DNA of 64,000 nt from Allonocardiopsis opalescens (GTDB taxonomy: Bacteria > Actinomycetota > Actinomycetes > Streptosporangiales > Streptosporangiaceae): contig NZ_PVZC01000008.1 of the NCBI RefSeq assembly GCF_003002095.1, positions 372,001-436,000 on the forward strand, in the 5' to 3' direction. The position numbers and the translations under genes were made by a program. A model generated the notes under the pieces. That model had not been told where the DNA came from. It did not search any database and saw only the letters and a list, made by a program, of their open reading frames with translations. Below are positions 45,279 to 54,278 of the stretch, piece after piece (position 1 is the stretch's first letter; each line of letters begins with the position of its first letter).

Positions 45279-47891
45279 TCAGTCGCCGTCGTCGGCGGCG
45301 GAGTTCTCCGGCCCGGAGTCGGCCGGGGCGGCCGCCTCCTCGGGCTCGGGCGGCGGTCCGGCCGGGCGGCGCGAGCGGCGCCGCTTGGGCCGCTCCACCA
45401 CCTCGGGCTCCGGCTCCGACAGGTCCAGCGGCTCGATCGGCTCGGCCGGCTGCAGGGGGTCGACCGGTTCGTCGGCATCGACCTCGGCGGTGTCGGCGTC
45501 GGCCGCCGACACCGTGGTGTCGGCCTCGGCCTCCGCCTCGGCGGCCTGCGCCTGGGCGGCCTTGCGGCCCTTGCGGCGGCCGTTGCCGCCGCCGTTGCCG
45601 TTGCCGCCGCCCGACGGCTGGTCGACCAGCTCGCCGGAGACGATCAGGCCGCGCCCGTTGCAGCAGTCGCACGGCTGCGAGAAGGCCTCGAGCAGGCCCT
45701 GGCCGACCCGCTTGCGGGTCATCTGCACCAGGCCCAGCGAGGTGACCTCGGCGACCTGGTGCTTGGTGCGGTCCCTGGCCAGGCACTCCAGCATCCGCCG
45801 CAGTACCAGGTCGCGGTTGCTCTCCAGCACCATGTCGATGAAGTCGACGACGATGATGCCGCCGATGTCGCGCAGCCGCAGCTGCCGCACGATCTCCTCG
45901 GCCGCCTCCAGGTTGTTCTTGGTGACGGTCTCCTCCAGGTTGCCGCCCTGGCCGGTGAACTTGCCGGTGTTGACGTCGATGACCGTCATGGCCTCGGTGC
46001 GGTCGATCACCAGCGAGCCGCCGCTGGGCAGCCACACCTTGCGGTCCAGCGCCTTGGCGATCTGCTCGTCGATCCGGTAGGCGGTGAAGACGTCGCGGTC
46101 CTCGTCCCAGTTGCGCAGCCGCTCGGTGAGGTGCGGGGCGACGTGCTCGACGTAGTCCTCGACGGTCTGCCAGGCGCCGTCGCCGGAGACGACCAGGCTG
46201 GCGAAGTCCTCGTTGAAGATGTCGCGCACCACGCGCACGGTGAGGTCGGGCTCGCTGTTGAGCAGCGCGGGCGCGGTGGCGGTCTTGGCCTTGCGCTTGA
46301 TGGTCTGCCACTGGCCGGCCAGCCGGTTGATGTCGCGCTCCAGCTCCTCCTCGCTGGCGCCCTCGGCGGCGGTGCGCACGATCACCCCGGCGTTCTCCGG
46401 CATGACCCTCTTCAGGATCTGCTTGAGCCGGGTGCGCTCCTTGTCGGGGAGCTTGCGGCTGATCCCGGTCATCGAGCCGTCGGGCACGTACACCAGGTAG
46501 CGGCCGGGCAGGCTGACCTGGCTGGTCAGCCGGGCGCCCTTGTGGCCGACGGGGTCCTTGGTGACCTGCACCAGCACCGACTGCCCGGACTTCAGCGCCG
46601 ACTCGATCCGCTTCGGCTGCCCCTCCAGGCCGGGGGCGTCCCAGTTCACCTCGCCCGCGTACAGCACGGCGTTGCGGCCCTTGCCGATGTCGACGAAGGC
46701 GGCCTCCATCGACGGCAGCACGTTCTGGACCCGGCCCAGGTAGACGTTGCCCACGTAGGACTGGTGGGTGGAGCGGTCGACGTAGTGCTCGACCAGCACG
46801 CCGTCCTCCAGCACCGCGATCTGGGTGCGGTCCTCGATCCTGCGGATCACCAGGTCGCGCTTGACCGACTCGCGGCGGGCCAGGAACTCCGACTCGGTGA
46901 CCACCGGCGGACGGCGGCGGCCCTGCTCGCGGCCCTCGCGGCGCCGCTGCTTCTTGGCCTCCAGCCGGGTGGAGCCCTTGACGGACTGCACCTCGTCCTC
47001 GATGGAGCCCGCGGCTCGCGGCTCGCGCAGCTCGCGGACCCGCACCACCGTGTTCGGCGGGTCGTCGGGGCGCGGTGCGGCGGCGTCGCCGTCGGTGCCG
47101 GCCGAGCGGCGCCTGCGGCGGCGTCGGCGGCTGGAGCCGCCCGACGCGTCGGCATCGTCATCGCCGGCGGTGTCGGCCTCGGCGTCCTGAGCGGCGGCGG
47201 TGTCGGCCGGCTCGGCCTCGGCCTCGGCGGCGGCGCCGCGGCGGCGGGTGCGCCGGCGGCGGCCGCCCTCGGCGGGCTCGGCCGGGGTCTCGGCAGCTGG
47301 CTCCTCGGCCTGCTGCTGGTCCTCGAGCTGCTCATCCTCGCCCTTGCCGCGGCCGCGGCCCCGGCCGCCGCGGCGGCGCCGCCGGCGCGAGCCGCGCCCG
47401 GCGCCCTCGCCGTCGTCGTCGGCGTCGTCGTCGGAGTCGTCGGTGACGACGGAGTCGCGGGCGTCCTCGGAGCCGCCGTCGCGGTCGTCGTCGGCGGTGT
47501 CGGCGTCGAGCCCGCTGTCGTCGGTGTCGTCGCCGTCGTCGGCCTCGTCGTCGGCGTGGGCGGCGACGCCGTTCACCCGCCGGCCCGGCGCGGGCACCGG
47601 CGGCTGGAACACCACGACCGGCGGCTGGAAGGTCAGTGCGGGCCCGGCGGTGAGCCGGGTCTGCGGCGCCTGCTCCTCGTCGTCGGCGCCCTCGGCCGTG
47701 GCGAAGGGGTCGGGCGGCGGCCCGGCGGGACGGGTGACGGCGCGGCGGCGGGGCGCCTGCACGCGGCCCACCGCCGAAGCGGTGTCGTCGGCCTCGGCCC
47801 GCCGCTGACGCTCTTCGGTTGTCATCACTTCTTCTGCTTCTGGTCCTTCGGCGCTGCTGTCAGCATCGCCGGTCGGCTCGTTCTCGAGCAT
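45279..47891 (-). CDS. rne: Ribonuclease E/G
   Basis: 870 residues. About 270 residues of acidic, Arg-, Pro- and Ala-rich disorder precede the catalytic core (S1 domain at about 365-455; active-site Asp in VIDVNTGKF and VVDFID; Zn-link Cys in CDCCNGRG). An Asp/Glu/Ala- and Arg-rich tail follows. The main mRNA- and rRNA-processing endonuclease. Start ATG 47891. Confidence 0.96.
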   Translation of the reverse strand: MLENEPTGDADSSAEGPEAEEVMTTEERQRRAEADDTASAVGRVQAPRRRAVTRPAGPPPDPFATAEGADDEEQAPQTRLTAGPALTFQPPVVVFQPPVPAPGRRVNGVAAHADDEADDGDDTDDSGLDADTADDDRDGGSEDARDSVVTDDSDDDADDDGEGAGRGSRRRRRRGGRGRGRGKGEDEQLEDQQQAEEPAAETPAEPAEGGRRRRTRRRGAAAEAEAEPADTAAAQDAEADTAGDDDADASGGSSRRRRRRRRSAGTDGDAAAPRPDDPPNTVVRVRELREPRAAGSIEDEVQSVKGSTRLEAKKQRRREGREQGRRRPPVVTESEFLARRESVKRDLVIRRIEDRTQIAVLEDGVLVEHYVDRSTHQSYVGNVYLGRVQNVLPSMEAAFVDIGKGRNAVLYAGEVNWDAPGLEGQPKRIESALKSGQSVLVQVTKDPVGHKGARLTSQVSLPGRYLVYVPDGSMTGISRKLPDKERTRLKQILKRVMPENAGVIVRTAAEGASEEELERDINRLAGQWQTIKRKAKTATAPALLNSEPDLTVRVVRDIFNEDFASLVVSGDGAWQTVEDYVEHVAPHLTERLRNWDEDRDVFTAYRIDEQIAKALDRKVWLPSGGSLVIDRTEAMTVIDVNTGKFTGQGGNLEETVTKNNLEAAEEIVRQLRLRDIGGIIVVDFIDMVLESNRDLVLRRMLECLARDRTKHQVAEVTSLGLVQMTRKRVGQGLLEAFSQPCDCCNGRGLIVSGELVDQPSGGGNGNGGGNGRRKGRKAAQAQAAEAEAEADTTVSAADADTAEVDADEPVDPLQPAEPIEPLDLSEPEPEVVERPKRRRSRRPAGPPPEPEEAAAPADSGPENSAADDGD

Positions 47892-48083
47892 CCGGGTGGT
47901 CTCCCGTCAGGTCCCCGGGCGCCTCAGCGGTCAATGGGCCTCATGGCGGCGTGAGCGGCCATGCGGCCATTGCTTCCGTCTGACGCGCCGCGCGGGGACG
48001 CACGTTGTTTTCACACACGCCGACGCCATCGGGGCGCCGACGCGAAGTCGGTTGACAGTTCCCCGCCCTCGGGGCGGCCGGAC

Positions 48084-48758
48084 TCATCGGTCCTGGCCTT
48101 CCCTGGCGAGGGGGTTGGCGATCACGCCGCTGGCCTCATCGAGCGGCCCCTGCGCCAGCCGGGTCACCAGAGGCGGTGACGGCGGCGCCAGGCCAGCCAC
48201 CTGATGGAGGCCGGTCAGTACGTCGTCAGGTCGTACGGCAGGTGTCGTATGCCGGACAACCATGCGAATTATCGCATACGCGGACTGCGCTTCCCGCGTG
48301 CCCGCCGGCTCCACCCGCAGGTGGGCGACGGCGGCCCGTGTGTCGAAGCGCCTGCGGCCCTTCTTCGTCAGGCGCTCGACCTCGACGGTGTCGGCGGCAA
48401 GGAAGGCCGCGGCCGCGGTTCCGGCCCGCTCCGCGTCCACTCCCGGCAGTTCGATCCGCCAGTCGGAGGCGGTGAGCCGGTCGGCCAGGCTCCCCTCTCC
48501 GGCGAACACCGCGTCCAGCACATCGATTCCCTCGGGCATCGAGTCGTCGAGCGCGGCGCGGACCGTCTCGGGCGGCAGGTCCGCGCTGAGCGTCAACTCG
48601 AAGTACTCCGCCTCGCTGGCCACCCCGGTGGGCGCGGCGCCCGCATAGGAGATCTTGGGGTGCGGGCTGAACCCGGCCGAGTAAGCCACCGGCAGGCCGG
48701 CCCGGCGCAGCGCGCGCTCAAGAGCGCGCGCGATGTCGCGGTGGCTCGCGAATCTCAT
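48084..48758 (-). CDS. TIGR03936-family radical-SAM-linked protein
   Basis: 224 residues from ATG 48758 (MRFASHRDIARALERALRRAGLPVAYSAGFSPHPKISYA). Partner of TIGR03960 radical-SAM proteins; function unknown, possibly RNA-related since it precedes rne. The frame stays open to 48902, encoding RVRVRYAKRGR just before the ATG, a stretch usual in this family, but no ATG, GTG or TTG is found there; CTG 48836 is the only candidate. The true start is probably upstream of 48758. Confidence 0.9.
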   Translation of the reverse strand: MRFASHRDIARALERALRRAGLPVAYSAGFSPHPKISYAGAAPTGVASEAEYFELTLSADLPPETVRAALDDSMPEGIDVLDAVFAGEGSLADRLTASDWRIELPGVDAERAGTAAAAFLAADTVEVERLTKKGRRRFDTRAAVAHLRVEPAGTREAQSAYAIIRMVVRHTTPAVRPDDVLTGLHQVAGLAPPSPPLVTRLAQGPLDEASGVIANPLAREGQDR

Positions 48759-49174
48759 CCGGCCGCGCTTGGCGTACCGGACGCGGACGCGCTGAGCGGT
48801 CGGGGAGACGGCTGGTCCCTCGGGTGCGGGGGGCAGTGCTCTTCCGTCCTTTCTGTCCGGGCCCGGCGGGCCGTTGCGGCCGACCGATAGGTAATGGGTC
48901 GGTTACCAGGGTACGGCGCGTCCGGACGGGCCGGGGCCGGTGGCCGCCGACGGCCGGACCGCCGCTGCGGTCCGGTGCGGCGCCGGGTGGGCGTCCCGGC
49001 CGCGCCGAACATCATCGATCTTCCCGCGCCGCACGGAGTTCAAAAGTTCGGACGCGCACCGATAAGCGGCGGTTCTCGCAGGCAGTGCGCGCACGGAGCG
49101 CCGCCGCGGCGCGCGTCCGGTCCGGCCACGAAGAAAATCGCAGATTTCTCCGCAAAGTTGTCAACCCTCGCGGC

Positions 49175-49196
49175 AACCGGCTCGTCCTATCTACGT
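49175..49196 (+). promoter_or_regulatory. ECF-type promoter candidate
   Basis: AAC (in GGCAACC) at 49175-49177, a 16-base spacer and CGT at 49194-49196 follow the general ECF sigma promoter pattern. It points at the sigma-like gene 200 bases downstream. Confidence 0.4.
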
Positions 49197-49229
49197 GCGG
49201 CCCGATGCGAGCGGGGCATCGGGCCGCAC
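49195..49229 (+). terminator. Perfect hairpin in the 5' region
   Basis: GTGCGGCCCGATGC and its complement (14 pairs), 7-base loop, followed by ACCTTTCTCC. It starts at the -10-like CGT, about 150 bases before the sigma-like gene; an attenuator or factor-binding site is possible. Confidence 0.5.
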
Positions 49230-49382
49230 ACCTTTCTCCACGGCCCTGCGCCGCGGCACTCCCCCGGGCCCGCCTCGGGAGTGGCCGGAATCGGCATGGA
49301 ATACCCCCTTTCGACCAGCTCGCGCCGGTATTCTGCCACCGCCGCCCCTTTTGCGGCCTCTGTCCGCCGGACCCCCTAGGGG

Positions 49383-50843
49383 TTGAGAACACTGGTTGAC
49401 GCCCAGCGGCCGCCCGTGCGCCCGCACTCCCTCACCCCGTGGCCCTCCGTCGACGGCGCCCGCGACGCCGCCGCGGTCAAGGAGCTGCGCGGCGGCGACA
49501 AGTCCGCGCTGTCCCGGATGTACGACGCCTACGCCGCGCGCCTGCACGACTACGCCGCCGCGCTGCTCGGCGACTACGCCGAGGCCCACGAGGTGGTCGC
49601 CGACACCTTCACCATCGCCAAGATCCACATCCACCGGCTGGCCGAGCCGGCGCGGCTGGGCCCGTGGCTGTACGCGCTGGCGCGCGCCGAGTGCCTGCAC
49701 CGCGACGCCGACGGCTTCACCCGCGCCCCCGGGCTCCCCGTCCCCTCCCCCGTGCGTGCCACGCCGCCCGACGGCGTCCCGCTCCCGGCCGGACTGGCCG
49801 ACCTCATGTCGATGGCGACCCCGTCCGCGTCCGAGGGCGCCGAGGGCGCCGCCGACGACCTGCGCACCGCGATGGCGGCCGCCACGCCCGCCGAGCAGGA
49901 GGCGGTCCGCCTCACCGAGGTGCACGAGCTCGGCGTCGCCGAGCTGGCCGCGGTGCTGGGCGTGCGCGAGCAGCTCGCCGAGCAGCTGGTCGACGGCGGC
50001 AATGTCGCCTTCTCCGAGGTCGCCACCGCGCTGCTGCTGGCCCGCGCCCACCCGGGCGGCTGCCCGGAGCTGCGCGAGCTGACCGATCCCGACGCACCCG
50101 GCGAGGACTGGCTGAGCCCCGAGCACCGCAAGGCGCTCGCCCGCCACCTGGACCAGTGCGTGCGCTGCTGGCAGCGGCGCGCCGAGCGGCGGCTGAACGC
50201 CGACATCCGGCAGGCACAGCCGCCTCCGGTGGCGGTCCCCGACGACCTGCGCGAACTGGTGAGCACCACCGCCTTCGGCACCGGCCGGGTCCGCTACCGC
50301 GCCGAACTGGGCAAGCGCACCGGCCCCACCCTGGGCCCCGACGGCTTCCCCAGGCCGCGCACCGCCCGCCGCCGACTGCCCTTCGCGCTGGCCGGCGGCG
50401 CCGTGGCGGCGGCGGTCGCCGGCACCGTGATCGCGGTGCAGCTGGCCCAGGGCGCCTCGGTGGCACCGGTCTCCGAGGGCGCGTCGCCGCAGGACCAGGT
50501 CGAGCAGGTCAGCACGGCGCCGAGCCCGAGCCCCAGCCCCTCGCCGTCGGCCTCCGAGCCGTCCGCGGCGCCCTCCGTCCAGGTGCCCGCGCCCTCGGAG
50601 TCCGCGCCCGAGATCCCGGTGTACGTGCCGCCGGTGGTGGAGGAGGAGCCCGACACCACCCCGACCAGCGAGCCGCCGCCCGACCCGGATCCGGAGCCCG
50701 AACCCGAGCCCGAGGTGCCGGAAGATCCGAGCGGTGGGCCTACGACGGGTCCCGAGCCCTCCGGAGAACCCTCGGCCGGAGGAGTGGCCGCGCCCCGTTT
50801 CACCGCCGTGGACCGCCTCGTCACGGTTCTTCCCGTCTTGTGA
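49383..50843 (+). CDS. Membrane-tethered ECF sigma-like protein with zinc motif (paralogue 1)
   Basis: 486 residues. Sigma-70 region 2-like at about 30-105 (LSRMYDAYAARLHDYAAALLGDYAEAHEVVADTF), region 4-like at about 165-205 (LTEVHELGVAELAAVLGVRE), then His255-x3-Cys259-x2-Cys262 (HLDQCVRC) as in zinc anti-sigma domains. A single membrane helix lies at about 332-355, and a 130-residue Ser/Pro/Glu-rich tail outside the cell. A sigma/anti-sigma fusion, perhaps released by proteolysis, is the inference. TTG 49383 is uncertain; GTG 49416 is an alternative. It separates two usually adjacent radical-SAM genes. Confidence 0.75.
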   Translation: MRTLVDAQRPPVRPHSLTPWPSVDGARDAAAVKELRGGDKSALSRMYDAYAARLHDYAAALLGDYAEAHEVVADTFTIAKIHIHRLAEPARLGPWLYALARAECLHRDADGFTRAPGLPVPSPVRATPPDGVPLPAGLADLMSMATPSASEGAEGAADDLRTAMAAATPAEQEAVRLTEVHELGVAELAAVLGVREQLAEQLVDGGNVAFSEVATALLLARAHPGGCPELRELTDPDAPGEDWLSPEHRKALARHLDQCVRCWQRRAERRLNADIRQAQPPPVAVPDDLRELVSTTAFGTGRVRYRAELGKRTGPTLGPDGFPRPRTARRRLPFALAGGAVAAAVAGTVIAVQLAQGASVAPVSEGASPQDQVEQVSTAPSPSPSPSPSASEPSAAPSVQVPAPSESAPEIPVYVPPVVEEEPDTTPTSEPPPDPDPEPEPEPEVPEDPSGGPTTGPEPSGEPSAGGVAAPRFTAVDRLVTVLPVL

Positions 50844-50940
50844 TGATGCGGTAGTGAACCAAACGCGCCGTGTTGTATGCGAACATGCAGGGGTTCTGTG
50901 AGAGACCCCAGACCTGCTCTGGGCGAGAAGGCGGCGGCTG

Positions 50941-52197
50941 ATGGATCCGGAACGCGACACTGACGACGGGGGCACCACCGGAGGCGGCTCCGGTCTGCCC
51001 CCGCTGGACCGCGCACGCGACCGCGCGATCGTGGCGGCGCTGCGCCGCAACGACCGCTCGGCCCTCACCCGGCTCTGCGACGCCTACGCGGCCCGGCTCT
51101 ACGACTACTGCGCCATCCTGCTGGGCGACCAGCACAAGGCGACCGAGGCCGTCGCCGACACGATCACCACCGTGTGGATCCACGTCGACGGCATCAGGGA
51201 GCCCGGCGAGCTGGGCCGCGTACTGTACGCGGCCGCCCGCGCCGAGTGCGCCTTCCGGCTCGACGCGGCGGCCGACGAGATCCCCGAGGCGCTGACCGAG
51301 CTGCTGTCACTCGCGTCGCCCTCCGACAACCAGCGCAAGTCCTCCCGGCGCGGCGGCCGCCGGTACGCCGTCAGCCGCGAGCAGGAGGCCGTCCAGCTCG
51401 CCGACGTGCACGAGCTGTGGCCCGCCGACATCGCCGCCGTGCTCGGCGTGCGCCAGTCCACCGTCAGCCACCTCATCGACGACGATCAGAGCGACGGCGC
51501 CGAGCGTTTCCCGCCGCTCACCCCGCCGGCCGACCTCACCCCGATCGTCCTGAACAACGCCTTCGGCGCCCACCTCGCCGACCACCGCCGGGCGCTGGCC
51601 CGCCGCACCGGCTCCGCCGGCGACGGGGGCGGCGGACCCTCCGCGTCCACGGCGGCCGCCGCGTCGGCCGGCGACGGCTTCGACGGCGAGGGCGAGGAGC
51701 CGCCGCGCAAGCGCCGCTCCATGGCCATGGTGCTGGTCGCCACCGGTCTGGTCGCGGGCCTGCTGGTCGGCTTCACCCTGGTCGGCAACCTGTGGCTCAA
51801 CTCCGAGCCGCAGTCGGACTCTCCGCCCGCCCCCGCCCCGGACGCCGGCGAACTCGCGCCGCTGCCCTCGGCCTCGCCCAGCGACGCCTCGCCCTCGCCG
51901 TCGCCGTCGGAGCCCTCGCCCTCGCCTTCGGTCTCCCCCTCGGCGGTGAACTCGCCGCCGCCCGCGGTCGAGCAGCCGCCGGCCGAGAACCCCCAGGAGC
52001 CCGAGCCGCGGCCGACCACCTCCAGCCAGCGCCCGCCCGACCCGCCGGACGACGACGAGACCGAGGACCCGGACCCGACGGATCCGCCGGACCCCGACCC
52101 GTCCTCGCCGGACCCCGACCCGAGTCCGACCGGCGACCCGGAGCCCACGGCCTCCGGCCCGTCGCCCGGCGCCGTGTCGCCGAGCACCACGGCCTAG
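50941..52197 (+). CDS. Membrane-tethered ECF sigma-like protein (paralogue 2)
   Basis: 418 residues with the same plan as the gene before it: region 2-like about 30-105 (LTRLCDAYAARLYDYCAILLGDQHKATEAVADTI), region 4-like at about 145-185 (LADVHELWPADIAAVLGVRQSTVSHLIDD), a linker, a membrane helix at about 261-287 and a long Pro/Ser/Asp tail. Unlike paralogue 1 it has no Cys-x2-Cys anti-sigma motif. ATG 50941 lies 97 bases after paralogue 1, so one transcript is likely. Function is inferred from fold only. Confidence 0.75.
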   Translation: MDPERDTDDGGTTGGGSGLPPLDRARDRAIVAALRRNDRSALTRLCDAYAARLYDYCAILLGDQHKATEAVADTITTVWIHVDGIREPGELGRVLYAAARAECAFRLDAAADEIPEALTELLSLASPSDNQRKSSRRGGRRYAVSREQEAVQLADVHELWPADIAAVLGVRQSTVSHLIDDDQSDGAERFPPLTPPADLTPIVLNNAFGAHLADHRRALARRTGSAGDGGGGPSASTAAAASAGDGFDGEGEEPPRKRRSMAMVLVATGLVAGLLVGFTLVGNLWLNSEPQSDSPPAPAPDAGELAPLPSASPSDASPSPSPSEPSPSPSVSPSAVNSPPPAVEQPPAENPQEPEPRPTTSSQRPPDPPDDDETEDPDPTDPPDPDPSSPDPDPSPTGDPEPTASGPSPGAVSPSTTA

Positions 52198-52205
52198 CCG
52201 CCGCG

Positions 52206-52228
52206 GGGCCGCCCTGAGCGGGCGGCCC
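52206..52228. terminator. Hairpin between convergent genes
   Basis: GGGCCGCCC-TGAGC-GGGCGGCCC, nine bases after the second sigma-like gene and before the radical-SAM stop. Confidence 0.6.
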
Positions 52229-52236
52229 GGGCGGGC

Positions 52237-54177
52237 TCAGCCCTTGCCGACGACGCTGAGCGGCAGCAGCTTCCTGCCGGTGGGGCCGATCTGGATCTCG
52301 GTGCCCATGCTCGGGCAGACGCCGCAGTCGTAGCACGGCGTCCAGCGGCAGTCGTCGACCTCGACGGCGTCCTCGCCGTGCAGGGCGTCCTGCCAGTCCT
52401 GCCAGAGCCAGTCGCGGTCGAGCCCGGCGTCGAGGTGGTCCCAGGGCAGCACCTCGTCGCGCTCGCGCTCGCGCGTGGTGAACCAGTCCAGGTCCACACC
52501 GTGGGGCGCCAGCGCCCGTTCGGCGCAGTCGTGCCAGCGCTGGTAGGAGAAGTGCTCGCTCCAGCCGTCGAAGCGGCCGCCGTCGGCCCACACCGCCTCG
52601 ATCACCGCGCCGACCCGGCGGTCGCCGCGCGAGAGCAGGCCCTCGATGGTGGACGGCTCGCCGTCGTGGTAGCGGAAGCCGATCGCGCGGCCGTACTGCT
52701 TGTCGGCGCGCAGGGTGTCGCGCAGCTTGCGCAGCCGGGCGTCGACCACGGTGTGGTGGGTCTGGCCGACCCACTGGAACGGCGTCTGCGGCTTGGGCAC
52801 GAAGCCGCCGATGGAGACCGTGCAGCGGATGTCGCGGCGGCCGGTGACCTCGCGGCCGGCCCGGATCACCTCGGTGGCCAGCCGGCCGATCTGCAGCACG
52901 TCGTCGTCGGTCTCGGTGGGCAGCCCGCACATGAAGTACAGCTTCACCTGCCGCCAGCCCGCCGCGTAGGCGGCGGTGACCGTGCGGATGAGGTCGTCCT
53001 CGGTGACCATCTTGTTGATGACGCGCCGCATCCGCTCGCTGCCCCCCTCGGGCGCGAAGGTGAGCCCGGACCGGCGGCCGTTGCGGGTCAACTCGTTGGC
53101 GAGGTCGATGTTGAAGGCGTCCACCCGGGTGGAGGGCAGCGACAGTCCGGTGTTGGTGCCCTCGTAGCGGTCGGCCAGCCCCTTGGCGATGTCGCCGATC
53201 TCGCTGTGGTCGGCGCTGGACAGCGAGAGCAGCCCGACCTCCTGGAAGCCCGACGCCTTCAGGCCCTGCTCGACCATGTCGCCGACGGTGGTCAGGCTCC
53301 GCTCGCGCACCGGGCGGGTGATCATGCCCGCCTGGCAGAAGCGGCAGCCCCGGGTGCAGCCGCGGAAGATCTCCACGCTGTAGCGCTCGTGCACCGACTC
53401 CGCCAGCGGCACCAGCGGCCGCTTGGGGTACGGCCAGGCGTCGAGGTCCATCACGGTGTGCTTGGCGACCCGCCACGGCACCCCGGGCCGGTTCGGCGTG
53501 TAGGCGGCGATCCGGCCGTCGGGGTGGTAGGAGACGTCGTAGAACTTGGGGACGTAGACCCCGCCGGTGGCGGCCAGCCGCTCGAGCAGGCCGTCGCGGC
53601 CGCCCGGACGCCCCTCGCGCTTCCACTCCCGGATCAGCTCCGTGACGGCCAGCGCGATCTCCTCGCCGTCGCCGAGCACGGTGGCGTCCAGGAAGTCGGC
53701 GACCGGCTCGGGGTTGAAGGCGGAGTGGCCGCCGGCCAGCACCACCGGGTGCTCGTCGGTGCGGTCGGCCGCGTGCAGGGGCACACCGGCCAGGTCGAGC
53801 GCGGTGAGCAGGTTGGTGTAGCCCATCTCGGTGGCGAAGCTGACGCCGAGCACGTCGAAGGCGCCGACCGGGCGGTGCGCGTCGACGGTGAACTGCGGCA
53901 CGCCGTGCTCGCGCATCAGCGCCTCGAGGTCGGGCCAGACCGCGTAGGTGCGCTCCGCGAGTACGCCCTCGCGCTCGTTGAGCACCTCGTAGAGGATCTG
54001 GATCCCCTGGTTGGGCACGCCGACCTCGTAGGCGTCGGGGTACATCAGCGCCCAGCGCACCTCGGCGGCGTCCCACTCCTTGACGACGGAGTTCAGCTCA
54101 CCGCCCACGTACTGGATGGGCTTGGCCACCCGAGGCAGCAGCTCCTCCAGCCGACCGAAGATCGACTCCACGGGCAT
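52237..54177 (-). CDS. TIGR03960-family B12-binding radical-SAM protein
   Basis: 646 residues. An N-terminal B12-binding-like domain, then the [4Fe-4S] motif CTRGCRFC in the radical-SAM barrel, and a C-terminal Cys cluster CYDCGVC. Usually paired with TIGR03936 before rne; the reaction is unknown. I start at ATG 54177 with GGAGGGG five bases away. Here 3.4 kb with two sigma-like genes separates the partners. Confidence 0.93.
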   Translation of the reverse strand: MPVESIFGRLEELLPRVAKPIQYVGGELNSVVKEWDAAEVRWALMYPDAYEVGVPNQGIQILYEVLNEREGVLAERTYAVWPDLEALMREHGVPQFTVDAHRPVGAFDVLGVSFATEMGYTNLLTALDLAGVPLHAADRTDEHPVVLAGGHSAFNPEPVADFLDATVLGDGEEIALAVTELIREWKREGRPGGRDGLLERLAATGGVYVPKFYDVSYHPDGRIAAYTPNRPGVPWRVAKHTVMDLDAWPYPKRPLVPLAESVHERYSVEIFRGCTRGCRFCQAGMITRPVRERSLTTVGDMVEQGLKASGFQEVGLLSLSSADHSEIGDIAKGLADRYEGTNTGLSLPSTRVDAFNIDLANELTRNGRRSGLTFAPEGGSERMRRVINKMVTEDDLIRTVTAAYAAGWRQVKLYFMCGLPTETDDDVLQIGRLATEVIRAGREVTGRRDIRCTVSIGGFVPKPQTPFQWVGQTHHTVVDARLRKLRDTLRADKQYGRAIGFRYHDGEPSTIEGLLSRGDRRVGAVIEAVWADGGRFDGWSEHFSYQRWHDCAERALAPHGVDLDWFTTRERERDEVLPWDHLDAGLDRDWLWQDWQDALHGEDAVEVDDCRWTPCYDCGVCPSMGTEIQIGPTGRKLLPLSVVGKG

Positions 54178-54278
54178 CGAACCCCTCCGAACGAACGCAT
54201 GGCGCATGGCACTGACGTACCGGCCAGGCTACCGGCGCGGCCTGCCGCCCGGAGCCGATCCGCCCGGCGCCCGGGGGC

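Larger units (their letters stand above)
48837..49382. other. Divergent intergenic region with promoter-like and hairpin elements
   Basis: No gene supported. Contains the promoter and hairpin listed separately for the sigma-like gene. A stretch at 49120-49190 is less GC-rich than its surroundings. Confidence 0.4.
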
